Source: Ammoniphilus sp. YIM 78166
GTDB lineage: Bacteria; Bacillota; Bacilli; Aneurinibacillales; RAOX-1
Length of the DNA: 64,000 nt
Direction: 5' to 3'
NCBI RefSeq assembly: GCF_004522215.1
Contig: NZ_SDLR01000003.1
Span: 558,001 to 622,000, forward strand
A program made the translations under genes and the position numbers. This document shows, one piece after another, positions 33,227 to 42,295 of the stretch (position 1 is its first letter; each line of letters begins with the position of its first letter). The notes below the pieces were generated by a model, which ran no database searches, was not told the DNA's origin, and saw nothing but the letters and a program-made list of their open reading frames with translations.

Positions 33227-34871
33227 TTTGGTTAATCAATTCCCTACTGATTAAATAGGGGAAAAATCCTAGTGCTTGGACTTGATCCCGATAGGCTTTT
33301 TCGGCCATATTCTCCATCTCCTGAATGGTTGGGGCTGTCAATACATCCAGCAAGTATTGCAAATCCTCTACCACTTTTTTCATCCAAGGAGAGAGCTCAT
33401 GAAGCAACGCTGTATTCTCCATTGTAAAGAGCCGCTTTACGGCGTTTTGATACTGTCTAACAACCTCTTGGAACTGTTCGTGCGCAGTAGGGTCATTTGG
33501 CCACTTTCGTTGATGCTCAAGCCACCTCATCAGCAACTCCCCACCTGGCAAAGGAGAGATAGGGGATTGATTAAAACAATCGCTGATCATGGCAAAGTCG
33601 GTTGTCAACTTCTGGCCCACAATTTGTTGGGTCGCATAACGGTAGCTTCCCTGTGCTTCATAGGCGTTAGGGTTCCACAGGTAATGGGCAATTGTAATCA
33701 GAGGAATTAAGGACGCCTCTGCATATTCCATCACGTTCGCGATCAATCCGGATGAATACAAATACAACTGGGGATGCCGATTGAGGAAAGGGCCAATATG
33801 CATCTCATCCCTCATATTCGCATCATTGACAGGATAGTTGTCCCAGTATAATGGCTGATGGCCTGTTTGTTCGTAAAAGATCCGTGCTTCTCTTACATCA
33901 ATTTCTGGCGAGCAGATGGTTCGCCCTGTCCAAAATAATAGGATCTCCTCCGGGAGCGCATTGCCAAGACGAGTGATATAGGCTTCATCTCCTTTTCCAA
34001 AATATTGAGTAGGACAAACCAGGAGCTGGTTGCTAGGGTCGAGGTCTTTGAGCATCCCGTATATCGCTTGCGTAAGATGAATGTGCGCTTCTGGAAGATC
34101 CCCAAACTGGGATCGATCCGCCTCATGCATGAGCGTAAGCGGGATATCATCTAAAAACAAACCAAAATGACGAACACCTTGCTTGTACAGCTGCTTAAAC
34201 TTTTGAAACAAGGATTCAATATGCGCAGGTGAAGAATACTCGATGGATAGACCTGGGCTTACGGCAAAAACAAAGTCGATACAAACCTTTTGACAATATC
34301 CAATCAGTGACGCCAAATGGGCAAGCTCCTGCGGTGGATAAAGCTCTGCCCAAACCTCCCGGTGGAATCGATCATTTTTAGGAGCGTATACATACGTATT
34401 CATTTTTTGTTCCGAAAGAATATCAAGTGCCCTTAGGCGCTGCTGATGTGACCAGGGGGCACCATAGTAACCTTCTACCCAACCTCTACGTCCCATTTGC
34501 GGGAAATCAAGAATCCACCCTTCCTCTAACGGTCTGCTTATCAGTTGCTTCCAGGTCTGATACGCATAGTAGTAGCCGCGTTTCGATTTTGCCGAGATCC
34601 AGACTGCGGCTTTGTTTTCTGTTATCTGCCTAATCTGAATAAAATACCCTTCCTCTTTGATTAGATGTTTCTTCTCTTGGAGAAATCCTTCTTGTGGAGG
34701 GAGATGTTCTACATAAACCTCCACTTCAATCTCTCCTTCTGTCGATACAGCACAGTGCCATTCCTTCTTCCATCTGAAGAGCGGATCCTTGTAGTGGATT
34801 CTGCCAACCGTCCCGAGCATTCTAGTTTCGTTGAGTTCTTTCGGCTGAGGATATAAATGATCCATCGTCAC
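33216..34871 (-). CDS. GH84-type beta-N-acetylglucosaminidase
   Basis: A 551-residue glycosidase of the O-GlcNAcase/NagJ type. An N-terminal GH20b-like domain (about 1-125) precedes the barrel (about 128-440), which opens WVEGYYGAPWSHQQR and has the paired catalytic aspartates in GLFLDDIPL (D241, D242), then LLVCPTQYFG and YWDNYPVND. A helical C-terminal part follows. There is no signal peptide, which is unusual for bacterial GH84 enzymes. GTG 34871 has AAAGGAGG 5 nt upstream. A single gene. The substrate could be GlcNAc-terminated oligosaccharides or muropeptide sugars. Confidence 0.85.
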   Translation of the reverse strand: MTMDHLYPQPKELNETRMLGTVGRIHYKDPLFRWKKEWHCAVSTEGEIEVEVYVEHLPPQEGFLQEKKHLIKEEGYFIQIRQITENKAAVWISAKSKRGYYYAYQTWKQLISRPLEEGWILDFPQMGRRGWVEGYYGAPWSHQQRLRALDILSEQKMNTYVYAPKNDRFHREVWAELYPPQELAHLASLIGYCQKVCIDFVFAVSPGLSIEYSSPAHIESLFQKFKQLYKQGVRHFGLFLDDIPLTLMHEADRSQFGDLPEAHIHLTQAIYGMLKDLDPSNQLLVCPTQYFGKGDEAYITRLGNALPEEILLFWTGRTICSPEIDVREARIFYEQTGHQPLYWDNYPVNDANMRDEMHIGPFLNRHPQLYLYSSGLIANVMEYAEASLIPLITIAHYLWNPNAYEAQGSYRYATQQIVGQKLTTDFAMISDCFNQSPISPLPGGELLMRWLEHQRKWPNDPTAHEQFQEVVRQYQNAVKRLFTMENTALLHELSPWMKKVVEDLQYLLDVLTAPTIQEMENMAEKAYRDQVQALGFFPYLISRELINQKKK

Positions 34872-34913
34872 AGCTTCCTCCTTTACTTTACTCCTCCATT
34901 TATATTTCCCCCA

Positions 34914-34948
34914 AAAAAGAAATAGGCCTCCATCTAAGAGATAGAGGC
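34914..34948 (-). terminator. Terminator of the zinc metallopeptidase gene
   Basis: GCCTCCATC (34926-34934) pairs with GATAGAGGC (34940-34948) with one mismatch. A T-run follows on the minus strand (A-rich at 34914-34922). Confidence 0.8.
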
Positions 34949-34957
34949 TTGGCTATA

Positions 34958-35641
34958 CTAGTCTTCTTGGCGATTCGTAAAAATCCAAAGGTATTCAGCA
35001 AGCTGCAGAACAGACATCAGTGCCGCAGCAACGTAAGTGAGGGCAGCAGCTCCTAAAACTCGGCTGGCGCCTCGTTCTTCATTGTTTCGGATGATCCCCA
35101 TTTTGATCATGAGATCTTTGGCCCGAGAACTGGCGTTAAACTCGACCGGCAGTGTAACCACCTGGAACAGTACAGCCGCACTAAACAAGATAATCCCAAG
35201 AAGCAACAGCCCCTGAATTTTGAAGAAAAAACCTCCAAGCAATAACAATGGCGCAATTCCAGAAGAGAAATTGACTACAGGGAAAATCCGATGCCTTGCC
35301 ACCAGCATGGGATACTGAACTTTATCTTGAATGGCATGCCCGACCTCATGACAAGCAACGGAAACCGCTGCTACGGAGTTACTCCCATACACTGCGTCGG
35401 ACAAGCGAACAGCCTTAGCTAATGGATCATAGTGGTCTGTAAGATTTCCGGGAACATGCTGAACAGGGATATGTGACAGACCGTTAGCATCGAGTAGTCT
35501 ACGCGCGGCTTCTGCTCCTGTCATGCCGGAAGAAATAGCTACATCATCATACTTTTTGAATGTGCCCTTAACGCGAAAGGAAGCCCATAAGCTTAATCCA
35601 AACGCAGCAAGGATCAAGATGGTAAACGGTGTAAAAAACAT
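34958..35641 (-). CDS. Membrane zinc metallopeptidase (YugP-like)
   Basis: A 227-residue membrane protein of the neutral zinc metallopeptidase family PF04298. One N-terminal segment, then the zinc motif ACHEVGHAIQD (HExxH, about 103-107), then two or three hydrophobic segments and a conserved EFNASSRAKD, where the Glu may be the third ligand. The frame extends to 35692, but ATG 35641 has GGAGGGATACCTG. Substrate unknown. Confidence 0.85.
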   Translation of the reverse strand: MFFTPFTILILAAFGLSLWASFRVKGTFKKYDDVAISSGMTGAEAARRLLDANGLSHIPVQHVPGNLTDHYDPLAKAVRLSDAVYGSNSVAAVSVACHEVGHAIQDKVQYPMLVARHRIFPVVNFSSGIAPLLLLGGFFFKIQGLLLLGIILFSAAVLFQVVTLPVEFNASSRAKDLMIKMGIIRNNEERGASRVLGAAALTYVAAALMSVLQLAEYLWIFTNRQED

Positions 35642-35733
35642 CAGGTATCCCTCCAACACGAATTTTGAATGGTTAAGTTTTTTCGCTACCAAGTAATACG
35701 TGTAAAGGTGTCAAGAGTTTCATCTTCACGAGA

Positions 35734-35764
35734 AAAAGAGGGCTTTTTGTGTTAGCCCTCTTTT
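35734..35764 (-). terminator. Terminator of the sporulation-type lipoprotein gene
   Basis: AAAAGAGGGCT (35734-35744) pairs with AGCCCTCTTTT (35754-35764); T-run on the minus strand. Confidence 0.85.
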
Positions 35765-35766
35765 CA

Positions 35767-36243
35767 CTACTTTCGATTCAGCAATTGCCTAAAGTCTGCT
35801 CCAAGATTTTTAACCGTCCGACCCTCTGACTCTATAGTGTCTCGGTGTAAAATAGCCACTTGCTCATACCAATCCGGATCCGAACCCACTTGGATTCGAT
35901 AATCCGGCATGGCCGCTTTTAATTTTTGAATGACGAGAGCTTGAACTTCCTGCGGGTTCGCATTTCCTTTAACCTGATAGCCTAATACCGCATCTTTTTC
36001 ATAAACGACAATGACAGGATCAGTGACTTCAGGAACCTCTTTGACAACCTCCTGCATCTTTAGTGAAGCAGAATGATTAAACTGGTCATTCTGTCGCAGA
36101 CGGGGCTTCTCGGTCTGGGTCGTTTGGGCTTTTTGCGTCTTTGCCTTTTTTTCATCTCCGCCTTTGGCTTGCTCTTTATTGCCACATCCTATGGCCATAA
36201 CAGCCAACAAAAGAGACATAAGCATCAGTAGGATTCGTTGCAT
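35767..36243 (-). CDS. YhcN/YlaJ-type sporulation lipoprotein
   Basis: A 158-residue lipoprotein: signal peptide with lipobox AIGCGN (Cys about 20), a Lys/Thr/Gln-rich linker, then a domain of about 85 residues (DPVIVVYEKDAVLGYQVKG... HRDTIESEGRTVKNLGADF) like the C-terminal part of YhcN/YlaJ proteins. Some of these are found in spore inner membranes. AGGAGG lies 10 nt before the ATG. It is divergent from cwlJ, which suits a spore role; the assignment rests on pattern only. Confidence 0.65.
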   Translation of the reverse strand: MQRILLMLMSLLLAVMAIGCGNKEQAKGGDEKKAKTQKAQTTQTEKPRLRQNDQFNHSASLKMQEVVKEVPEVTDPVIVVYEKDAVLGYQVKGNANPQEVQALVIQKLKAAMPDYRIQVGSDPDWYEQVAILHRDTIESEGRTVKNLGADFRQLLNRK

Positions 36244-36393
36244 TCGTTCAGTTCCTCCTTATTTGCTTTCGTATCTTCTAGTTTTTCATTAGAGCTACTT
36301 TCCTATGTAAAACAATAAAAAACCAATAGGCGAGTCACCAAATTTCGATACCTCAATATCATGTAATTGTGATAAAAAAAGTGAGGTGAAGTT

Positions 36394-36822
36394 ATGGCAG
36401 TAATCAAAGCTCGTGAAGAGGATGTTAGGCTACTAGCGAGGCTAATGAGAGCTGAAGCTGAGGGTGAAGGCGAACAAGGCATGCTTTTAGTAGGAAATGT
36501 CAGTGTAAACCGCGTACGCAGTGCGTGCCTTGATTTCAAGGACATACGCACAATTCCCCAAATGGTTTGGCAGAAACCTGGCGGTTACGAAGCCGTCGAT
36601 AAGCCTTATTTTTATCAAAAAGCAAGAGAAAGTGAGCTCAGGCTGGCGCGTCGTATAATCAATGGAGACCGACTTCATCCAGGCGAGTTTAGTTTATGGT
36701 TTTTTAAGCCTGCAGGGAATTGTCCGCCTCGCTGGTGGAATCAATGGAACGTCGGAAGATACAAGTCCCATTGTTTCTACAAGCCAACCAATACAGATTG
36801 TCCTGAAGTCTATAATTATTAA
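36394..36822 (+). CDS. cwlJ: Spore cortex-lytic enzyme CwlJ
   Basis: A 142-residue cell wall hydrolase of the SleB/CwlJ type, the same length as B. subtilis CwlJ. RLMRAEAEGEGEQGMLLVGN carries the catalytic Glu; QMVWQKPGGYEAVD, NPW-like FSLWFFKPAGNCPPRWWNQ and YKSHCFYKPT follow. No signal peptide, as expected for a protein made in the mother cell and placed in the coat. GTGAGGTGAAGTT precedes the ATG. It is followed 12 nt later by gerQ, whose product is needed to position CwlJ. CwlJ degrades cortex during Ca-dipicolinate-triggered germination. Confidence 0.95.
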   Translation: MAVIKAREEDVRLLARLMRAEAEGEGEQGMLLVGNVSVNRVRSACLDFKDIRTIPQMVWQKPGGYEAVDKPYFYQKARESELRLARRIINGDRLHPGEFSLWFFKPAGNCPPRWWNQWNVGRYKSHCFYKPTNTDCPEVYNY

Positions 36823-36834
36823 GGAGTGAGCTTT

Positions 36835-37410
36835 ATGCAGGAGTTCGGTAGCGAAGAGTACACAACTATAAACAGCCGTCAAACGGCACCAGCAAGTCCT
36901 TTTCCCACATACGGGTATGGAATGGGAAGCACGATGCCGCCAGCAGCTATGCCTTCCATGTATGGAATGAAACCATCATTTCCTGGCTTCCCTACTACAA
37001 CAACCGGTTTTCCAGGAGCCCCTGTTTTCCCTCCACAGCCAGCAGGCTCTACAATTCCAGGATTGACTACTGGTGCCCCTACAGGAGCACCACAGATTCC
37101 TGGCATGCTTCCGCTTGAGCAATCATTCGTCGAGAATATATTGCGCCTAAACCGTGGAAAAATCGGTACCTTCTATTTTACTTATGAAAACAACAGTCAA
37201 TGGAATGCGAAGGTGTTTAGAGGCCGTATCGAAGCCGCAGGTCGAGATCACCTTATCATCAGTGATCCACAAACTGGCGTTCGCCACCTTCTTCTCATGG
37301 TGAACTTTGATTATGCTACTTTTGACGAAGAGTTAAATTATGAATATCCATTTGGCGGCGGCGCTTATGGCGGGGTTAGTCCAGTTCCGACTACGGTAGC
37401 TCCAAGATAA
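36835..37410 (+). CDS. gerQ: Spore coat protein GerQ
   Basis: A 191-residue coat protein. The N-terminal half is low-complexity (Pro, Gly, Met, Tyr, Thr), and the C-terminal half (about 97-175) is the conserved GerQ domain, PLEQSFVENILRLNRGK, FTYENNSQWNAKVFRG and GVRHLLLMVNFDYA. GerQ is cross-linked in the coat and required for CwlJ localisation. AAGGAG lies 8 nt before ATG 36835; the frame from 36826 is too long. Second gene of cwlJ-gerQ, ending in a strong terminator. Confidence 0.93.
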   Translation: MQEFGSEEYTTINSRQTAPASPFPTYGYGMGSTMPPAAMPSMYGMKPSFPGFPTTTTGFPGAPVFPPQPAGSTIPGLTTGAPTGAPQIPGMLPLEQSFVENILRLNRGKIGTFYFTYENNSQWNAKVFRGRIEAAGRDHLIISDPQTGVRHLLLMVNFDYATFDEELNYEYPFGGGAYGGVSPVPTTVAPR

Positions 37411-37414
37411 GGTG

Positions 37415-37462
37415 AAAAAAGGATACCCAATGAGTCTTTTGGACTCACGGGTATCCTTTTTT
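37415..37462. terminator. Terminator of cwlJ-gerQ
   Basis: AAAAAAGGATACCC (37415-37428) pairs with GGGTATCCTTTTTT (37449-37462), with an inner GAGTC/GACTC. Also serves the convergent small gene. Confidence 0.92.
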
Positions 37463-37468
37463 AAGTCG

Positions 37469-37621
37469 TTATCCATTTCTTTCTTCTAGGGTTTCGGCCA
37501 CTTCCCATCCGCTGGCCATCAATACCTCAAACAACGTGAGCGTAGCTGGAGTTAAAATAAACTCTTGTTCCTCGACGGTACCGTCCTCGTTTTCTAATTT
37601 CAGCAGATATTTCACATACAC
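37469..37621 (-). CDS. 50-residue protein of unknown function
   Basis: GAGGAGAAGGTAATC precedes a GTG at 37621 that opens 50 codons on the minus strand: MYVKYLLKLENEDGTVEE... through TLTLFEVLMASGWEVAETL. It looks like a compact alpha/beta protein, acidic and without Cys. It lies 30 nt after the lipase-like gene on the same strand and ends 7 nt before the gerQ terminator. No family recognised. Confidence 0.6.
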   Translation of the reverse strand: MYVKYLLKLENEDGTVEEQEFILTPATLTLFEVLMASGWEVAETLEERNG

Positions 37622-37651
37622 GATTACCTTCTCCTCTCCCTCTATATATCA

Positions 37652-38752
37652 CTAGTGAAGCAGCCCCTCTAACACCCAATCGTGCGCAGTAGGATGATAA
37701 AGCAAATCTAGGTGATTGAGTGGTAAAACGGTTTTTCTCTTGACCTGGGTCAGATCATTCGTTAGGCCGTCCGTGTCTAGGACGCTCTCAACAAATACCA
37801 GTCCATCGCTTGGTCCATCCCACTCGGTCCACCATCCCTGAATGATGGGCAGATTACCAGCTAAGACGTGCAGCTCCAAATCTTGTTCTACTGGGGATTG
37901 TAGCAGTTTCTCCATATAGTTTCCACCGTCCTGAATGGCCCCCTCAATTCCCTTAGAATGCATTAGCCAATTTTGTCCTCCAAAATACAGGGTGTCAGCA
38001 ATTATATGGACGGGAAAAGTGTCATCCCATCGAAATAACAGCTGGGAAAGCCCGGGGAAGGCCCCACCTTCATATAAGCTATGTTCGGTCGTGTCGATAT
38101 AATGCCCATACCATAGCATAGAATCACATGATACGGGTGCGCTGGTATTTTGATATTTCACCCACCAATTGGGGCTTACATGTCGGAAGGGATAGTCTAA
38201 GCCACGGTTGGGCGTACCCAGCATGAAATATTTATCCACAAGTCCATGGGGTAAGGCACCCCACGGCGCTCCCCATCCCGCTAAAAACGTCCAAGCCACG
38301 ATCCCCCCCTTGCTATGGGCGACAAGATCCACTCGATCGCCATTTGTTAGCTCTAGAATTCGTCTAATGGCATTATGCAATTGAACCGCTTGAAAAAGAT
38401 TGTCTCCATGCGGGTGGGCAAAGGTCACAGCAAACACAGGACGTCCTACCCGACCTACCTGCAGAATCAGCTCAGGCCGCCAGGATTTCTCGGCAGAGTG
38501 ACCCGCTCCATGGACAAAAAGAACCGGATTTTCCTTGGATGGAAGGTCGGGTTCTACATAATGAAGTAGGAAAATACTGGAATGAGGTCTGGGAGTATCA
38601 AAATATTGACACATATTACGGCACTTCCACTCATTTGCAGAGATAAACTTCTCTTGCGTGAAAAGAGATTGCATTCCTTGAACCCGCTCCGTCCAAGTCC
38701 AATAGGAATGGTCGCTATACCTCGCTTGCACCTCATAAGAATTTTTTTCCAT
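37652..38752 (-). CDS. Alpha/beta hydrolase (lipase-like)
   Basis: A 366-residue hydrolase. VLFVHGAGHSAEKSW supplies the oxyanion HG motif, and VDLVAHSKGGIVAWT holds the nucleophile Ser (AHSKGG, where a lipase has GHSxG). A likely His is near the C-terminus in LNHLDLLYHPTAHDW. No signal peptide is visible. The N-terminal 60 residues are atypical. AGGAAG is close to the ATG. Its substrate is unknown; lipase or esterase is the best general call. Confidence 0.75.
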   Translation of the reverse strand: MEKNSYEVQARYSDHSYWTWTERVQGMQSLFTQEKFISANEWKCRNMCQYFDTPRPHSSIFLLHYVEPDLPSKENPVLFVHGAGHSAEKSWRPELILQVGRVGRPVFAVTFAHPHGDNLFQAVQLHNAIRRILELTNGDRVDLVAHSKGGIVAWTFLAGWGAPWGALPHGLVDKYFMLGTPNRGLDYPFRHVSPNWWVKYQNTSAPVSCDSMLWYGHYIDTTEHSLYEGGAFPGLSQLLFRWDDTFPVHIIADTLYFGGQNWLMHSKGIEGAIQDGGNYMEKLLQSPVEQDLELHVLAGNLPIIQGWWTEWDGPSDGLVFVESVLDTDGLTNDLTQVKRKTVLPLNHLDLLYHPTAHDWVLEGLLH

Positions 38753-38875
38753 CTTCCTGTCATCCTTTGTATGAAAAGAGTGAATGCTACACTACCCTGT
38801 ATTCCCTCTTTTTGGGCTGTCCATAATTCCACTACAAAAATCCTGCAGGGGTGGTATAATATTTAAAAATATAGA

Positions 38876-38902
38876 CCTGTCAGTAGCAGTTACACTGATA
38901 GG
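38876..38902 (+). other. Stem-loop in the purU leader
   Basis: CCTGTCAGT (38876-38884) pairs with ACTGATAGG (38894-38902), one G-T pair, between a TATAAT box (38854-38859) and the purU ribosome site. No known riboswitch is matched. Confidence 0.4.
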
Positions 38903-38917
38903 ATGGAGGAAGCTTTT

Positions 38918-39790
38918 ATGATGAAGTGGAAAGCAAATGAAAATCGAGCAAGGCTGCTTATCTCTTGTTTGGATCAACCTGGGATTGTATCCGCAGTATC
39001 CCGTTACCTCTTGGAGTGCGGGGCTAATATCGTACAATCTGATCAATATACAACAGACCCGGTTGGCGGCATGTTTTTCATGAGAGTAGTGTTTGATTTA
39101 GAGGACTTTGATGCCTCTTTAGCACGCATCGAACAAGAATTTCAATCAGTCGCCCAACCGTTTGACATGACATGGAATATTTCTGCTGAAAAAAGAACAA
39201 AGAGAATGGCCATTTTCGTTTCAAAAGAAGATCATTGCCTGATGGAGCTTCTATGGAGATGGAAGGCCGGGGAGCTCCCGGTAGATATTGCAATGGTCAT
39301 CAGTAACTATGAAGACTCCCGAGAAGTAGTTGAGAGCTATGGAATCCCTTATTTCTGTATCCCTGTTACACCGGAAACCAAGAAGGACGCTGAACAAAAA
39401 GCCCTATACCTCATGAGGGATAAGGTTGATTTCATCGTATTAGCTCGCTACATGCAAATCCTTTCTTCTGACTTTGTGGCACAATATTCGCACCGTATTA
39501 TAAATATCCACCATTCCTTCTTGCCAGCTTTTATCGGAGCCAATCCGTATAAAAGAGCCTTCGACCGAGGGGTGAAATTAATTGGTGCGACAGCTCACTA
39601 TGTAACGGATGATCTAGATGAAGGTCCCATCATTGAGCAAGATGTTCTTCGCGTAAACCACCGCTATACTGTAGAGGAACTAAAAGTGGTTGGTCGCCAA
39701 GCTGAGCGCATTGCCCTGGCTAGAGCAGTCTCTTGGCATATTCAAGATAAAGTATTGGTTTATAAGAATAAGACCGTGGTTTTTGATTAG
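38918..39790 (+). CDS. purU: Formyltetrahydrofolate deformylase
   Basis: A 290-residue enzyme that hydrolyses 10-formyl-THF to THF and formate. An N-terminal ACT domain (about 8-85; LLISCLDQPGIVSAVSRYL) is followed by the formyltransferase fold with the catalytic triad: Asn in INIHHSFLPAF, His in the same segment and Asp in VTDDLDEGPII. Length matches PurU (about 285-300). GGAGGAAGC lies 8 nt before ATG 38918; the frame from 38903 includes that site. Confidence 0.93.
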   Translation: MMKWKANENRARLLISCLDQPGIVSAVSRYLLECGANIVQSDQYTTDPVGGMFFMRVVFDLEDFDASLARIEQEFQSVAQPFDMTWNISAEKRTKRMAIFVSKEDHCLMELLWRWKAGELPVDIAMVISNYEDSREVVESYGIPYFCIPVTPETKKDAEQKALYLMRDKVDFIVLARYMQILSSDFVAQYSHRIINIHHSFLPAFIGANPYKRAFDRGVKLIGATAHYVTDDLDEGPIIEQDVLRVNHRYTVEELKVVGRQAERIALARAVSWHIQDKVLVYKNKTVVFD

Positions 39791-39828
39791 TTGATTCTTG
39801 GAAGACTGGCTGTTAGGGGGAGACCAAA

Positions 39829-40764
39829 ATGACGATAGGAGTGTCGGGTGCGGCGGGTTCCAACCCATCTATCTATCCCGCCTCGACTCATACAGAGGCA
39901 AATCAATCAACAGAAAGCCCTTCTTCTGCTTTCCAGGAACTGATAGACAAGCATCTAGATGAAATCGCCCGCTCACAAGTGGCGTTTGCGCAGTATAAGC
40001 TCCAAGGAAGAAGTGATTTGGCACAAGGAGCCCATCATTGGGCTCAGAAGCAACGTGAAGCTCTTGTGGCATTGGGAGTGCCAACAGAGCTTTATCAACC
40101 AGGGGTGGACCTCTCCGCTCGTTTTCATGAAAAACACCCGACCGTAGAGGCAACCGTCTATGACCCTTCACAAAACGGAAGAGCGGTTCGAACAGACTAT
40201 CAGCATTGGCTTGGCAAACTCAATCAGGCCTATGCCACTTTGGCTCCCCTGCCGGTACAGCAAGACGTACAGCCTAGTCCTACACCATCGGTTGTGGCAC
40301 CAGCCGTTCAACCTGCGAAGCCACAACCGGTAAAGACAGGTCCTTTGCAGGCTGCTCCACCAAAAGTGAAGGACTATATCGTGAAAGCAGCCAAAGAAGT
40401 CGATATCGATCCACAGCTCCTAGCAGCGATCGCGCATAACGAATCCGGATTTAAATTGAGCGCACGCAGCTCAAAAGGGGCCGTTGGATTGTTTCAATTG
40501 ATGCCAAGTACAGCGAAAGAACTCGGAGTTAATCCTCACGACCCTTATCAAAATGTATTAGGCGGAGCTAAATATATAAAAGATAAGATGGACAAGTATG
40601 ACGGAGACCTGCGATTGGCTTTAGCAGCCTATAATGCAGGTCCAGGTAATGTTGACCGAGCGATAAAAAAAGCCGGTAACGTAAAAACCTGGGAGGCGGT
40701 TCAAGCCTTTTTGCCCCGAGAGACCCAACGATTTGTTCCTAAGGTGTTGGGAACCTACGTATAG
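39829..40764 (+). CDS. Lytic transglycosylase (SLT domain)
   Basis: A 311-residue protein. The C-terminal SLT domain (about 185-300) has AIAHNESGFKLSARS with the catalytic Glu, GAVGLFQLMPSTAKELG and LALAAYNAGPGNVDRAI. A Pro/Val/Gln-rich linker (about 145-180) joins it to an N-terminal helical region of about 140 residues I do not recognise. There is no signal peptide, so export may use another route or the enzyme acts after lysis or in the spore. GGGGGAGACC precedes the ATG. It lies 38 nt after purU. Confidence 0.8.
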   Translation: MTIGVSGAAGSNPSIYPASTHTEANQSTESPSSAFQELIDKHLDEIARSQVAFAQYKLQGRSDLAQGAHHWAQKQREALVALGVPTELYQPGVDLSARFHEKHPTVEATVYDPSQNGRAVRTDYQHWLGKLNQAYATLAPLPVQQDVQPSPTPSVVAPAVQPAKPQPVKTGPLQAAPPKVKDYIVKAAKEVDIDPQLLAAIAHNESGFKLSARSSKGAVGLFQLMPSTAKELGVNPHDPYQNVLGGAKYIKDKMDKYDGDLRLALAAYNAGPGNVDRAIKKAGNVKTWEAVQAFLPRETQRFVPKVLGTYV

Positions 40765-40808
40765 AAAAACCCCTTATCACGAGACTAGTCGTGACAAGGG
40801 GTTTTTTT
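40765..40808. terminator. Bidirectional terminator, transglycosylase / nfo
   Basis: AAAAACCCCTT-a-TCACGA pairs with TCGTGA-c-AAGGGGTTTTT; eight T follow on the plus strand. Confidence 0.92.
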
Positions 40809-40810
40809 TA

Positions 40811-41923
40811 TTACGATCGTTGATGAGCCTCAGCAAGCCATCCGAGGATTCGATACAGGCGCTGATCTTCAGCCATCTCGGCAAGCACCTGATGTTCTTC
40901 TACCAGGTCATATAACCGCTCGAGGGGCTCTCTCGAATCCTCTTTCTTTTTCTTTTTATCCTGAAGATCAGACCAAATCGTCTGAACCGTTTCATACGGC
41001 TGGAGTTCCTGCTTAGCAAAAAAGTGGCCGAGCTTGTCTACATCCTCTAAAAAGTCGCGGCCAAATCTTTCTTCCACTCGTTGGCTTAGTAAAGCAATTT
41101 CAACTTCATACATTGGATACACTTGGTTTTTGTCTTTTCCAATCCAAGGCGTCTCTAGAATAACTGGTTTTCCTTTGGCGGCATCATGATGGACGATATT
41201 TTTCAGTGCCTGATAGCCAATCAACCCAGAGCCCAGCGGAGCATGGCGGTCTTTACCCGCTCCTCGCATATTTTTGCTGTCATTGATGTGGAATACGGCT
41301 AATTTGTCCAATCCAATGATCCGATCGAAATCTTCTATCACCTGGTCAAAGTTGCCCACAATGTCATAGCCTGCATCGTGGGTGTGGCATGTATCGAAGC
41401 AGACGTCTAACTTCTCGTTGTATTTCACTTTTTCCATAATCGAAGCAAGCTCCTCAAATGACCTACCAATCTCGGTTCCTTTTCCCGCCATCGTTTCTAA
41501 CGCAATATGTACGTCTTGGTCAGCCTCTAATACTTCATTCAACCCTTCAGCAATTCGCCGAATTCCATATTCAGGATCTTTATCTGTATAAGCTCCTGGG
41601 TGGAGCACGATATGCTTTACTCCGATATAAGCCGTACGTTTGATCTCTTCCCGTAGAAAGTTAACCGCCAATTCAAAGGTGTCGTCTTTATAAGACCCCA
41701 GATTAATGATATAGGGCGCGTGCACGACAATATCGGTAATTCCATGCTGCTCCATAAGCGCTTTGCCTTCTTCTATGTATAAGTCTTCCATGCGCTTGCG
41801 CCTGGTGTTTTGCGGTGCTCCTGTATATATCATAAAGGTAGAAGAACCATAGCTTAAAGCTTCTTCCGTAGCATTCAGCAGTCCTGTTTTCGAAAATGAC
41901 ACATGTGACCCTATTTTTAACAT
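40811..41923 (-). CDS. nfo: Deoxyribonuclease IV (endonuclease IV) with C-terminal extension
   Basis: A 370-residue AP endonuclease of the Nfo fold, a zinc-dependent base-excision repair enzyme. The first 285 residues match: [44 protein letters not shown] and [17 protein letters not shown] carry the metal ligands. About 80 extra residues follow ([15 protein letters not shown]... AEAHQRS), lysine-rich then helical. The typical length is about 280-300. GGAGGG lies about 10 nt before the ATG. A single gene. Confidence 0.9.
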   Translation of the reverse strand: MLKIGSHVSFSKTGLLNATEEALSYGSSTFMIYTGAPQNTRRKRMEDLYIEEGKALMEQHGITDIVVHAPYIINLGSYKDDTFELAVNFLREEIKRTAYIGVKHIVLHPGAYTDKDPEYGIRRIAEGLNEVLEADQDVHIALETMAGKGTEIGRSFEELASIMEKVKYNEKLDVCFDTCHTHDAGYDIVGNFDQVIEDFDRIIGLDKLAVFHINDSKNMRGAGKDRHAPLGSGLIGYQALKNIVHHDAAKGKPVILETPWIGKDKNQVYPMYEVEIALLSQRVEERFGRDFLEDVDKLGHFFAKQELQPYETVQTIWSDLQDKKKKKEDSREPLERLYDLVEEHQVLAEMAEDQRLYRILGWLAEAHQRS

Positions 41924-41988
41924 GTCTTGATCTCCCTCCGTCTAGCTTGACCCATCTTTTTATCTTACCAAAGTTTGCAAAAGAAAGA

Positions 41989-42017
41989 AAACCACACAGC
42001 AGGTTACTGTGTGGTTT
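41989..42017 (-). terminator. Terminator of the queDEC-DUF3892 transcript
   Basis: AAACCACACAG (41989-41999) pairs with CTGTGTGGTTT (42007-42017). The following minus-strand sequence is T-rich. Confidence 0.82.
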
Positions 42018-42020
42018 AGC

Positions 42021-42248
42021 TTAAAATTCTGGAAGGTCTCCTAAGTTATGTCCTTCCATCGGTTGGACGCCATCGTCACCGCTAATGACCCAGGAACCAT
42101 CCGCGTGAACCTCGGATAAGGTGTCAAGCTCTCGATTACGCGCTAGATCGTCGGCTTCCGCTACCGTGATCACGGTGTCTTTATCGGTTAAGAAATGCGT
42201 AATCTTTCCTTGATCGTCTTTTCTTACCGCTACGAGTTTCATGCTCAT
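42021..42248 (-). CDS. DUF3892 domain protein
   Basis: A 75-residue protein MSMKLVAVRKDDQGKITHF... with AVAEADDLAR-like TVAEADDLARNRELD, typical of the DUF3892 family of Bacilli. It is acidic and soluble. GGGAGGTGGCC precedes the ATG. It starts 47 nt after queC on the same strand with no terminator between, so it may be the last gene of that transcript. Function unknown. Confidence 0.8.
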   Translation of the reverse strand: MSMKLVAVRKDDQGKITHFLTDKDTVITVAEADDLARNRELDTLSEVHADGSWVISGDDGVQPMEGHNLGDLPEF

Positions 42249-42295
42249 AAGGCCACCTCCCTTTATCAGGTTTAGTATGGCCCAATCTCTACATC

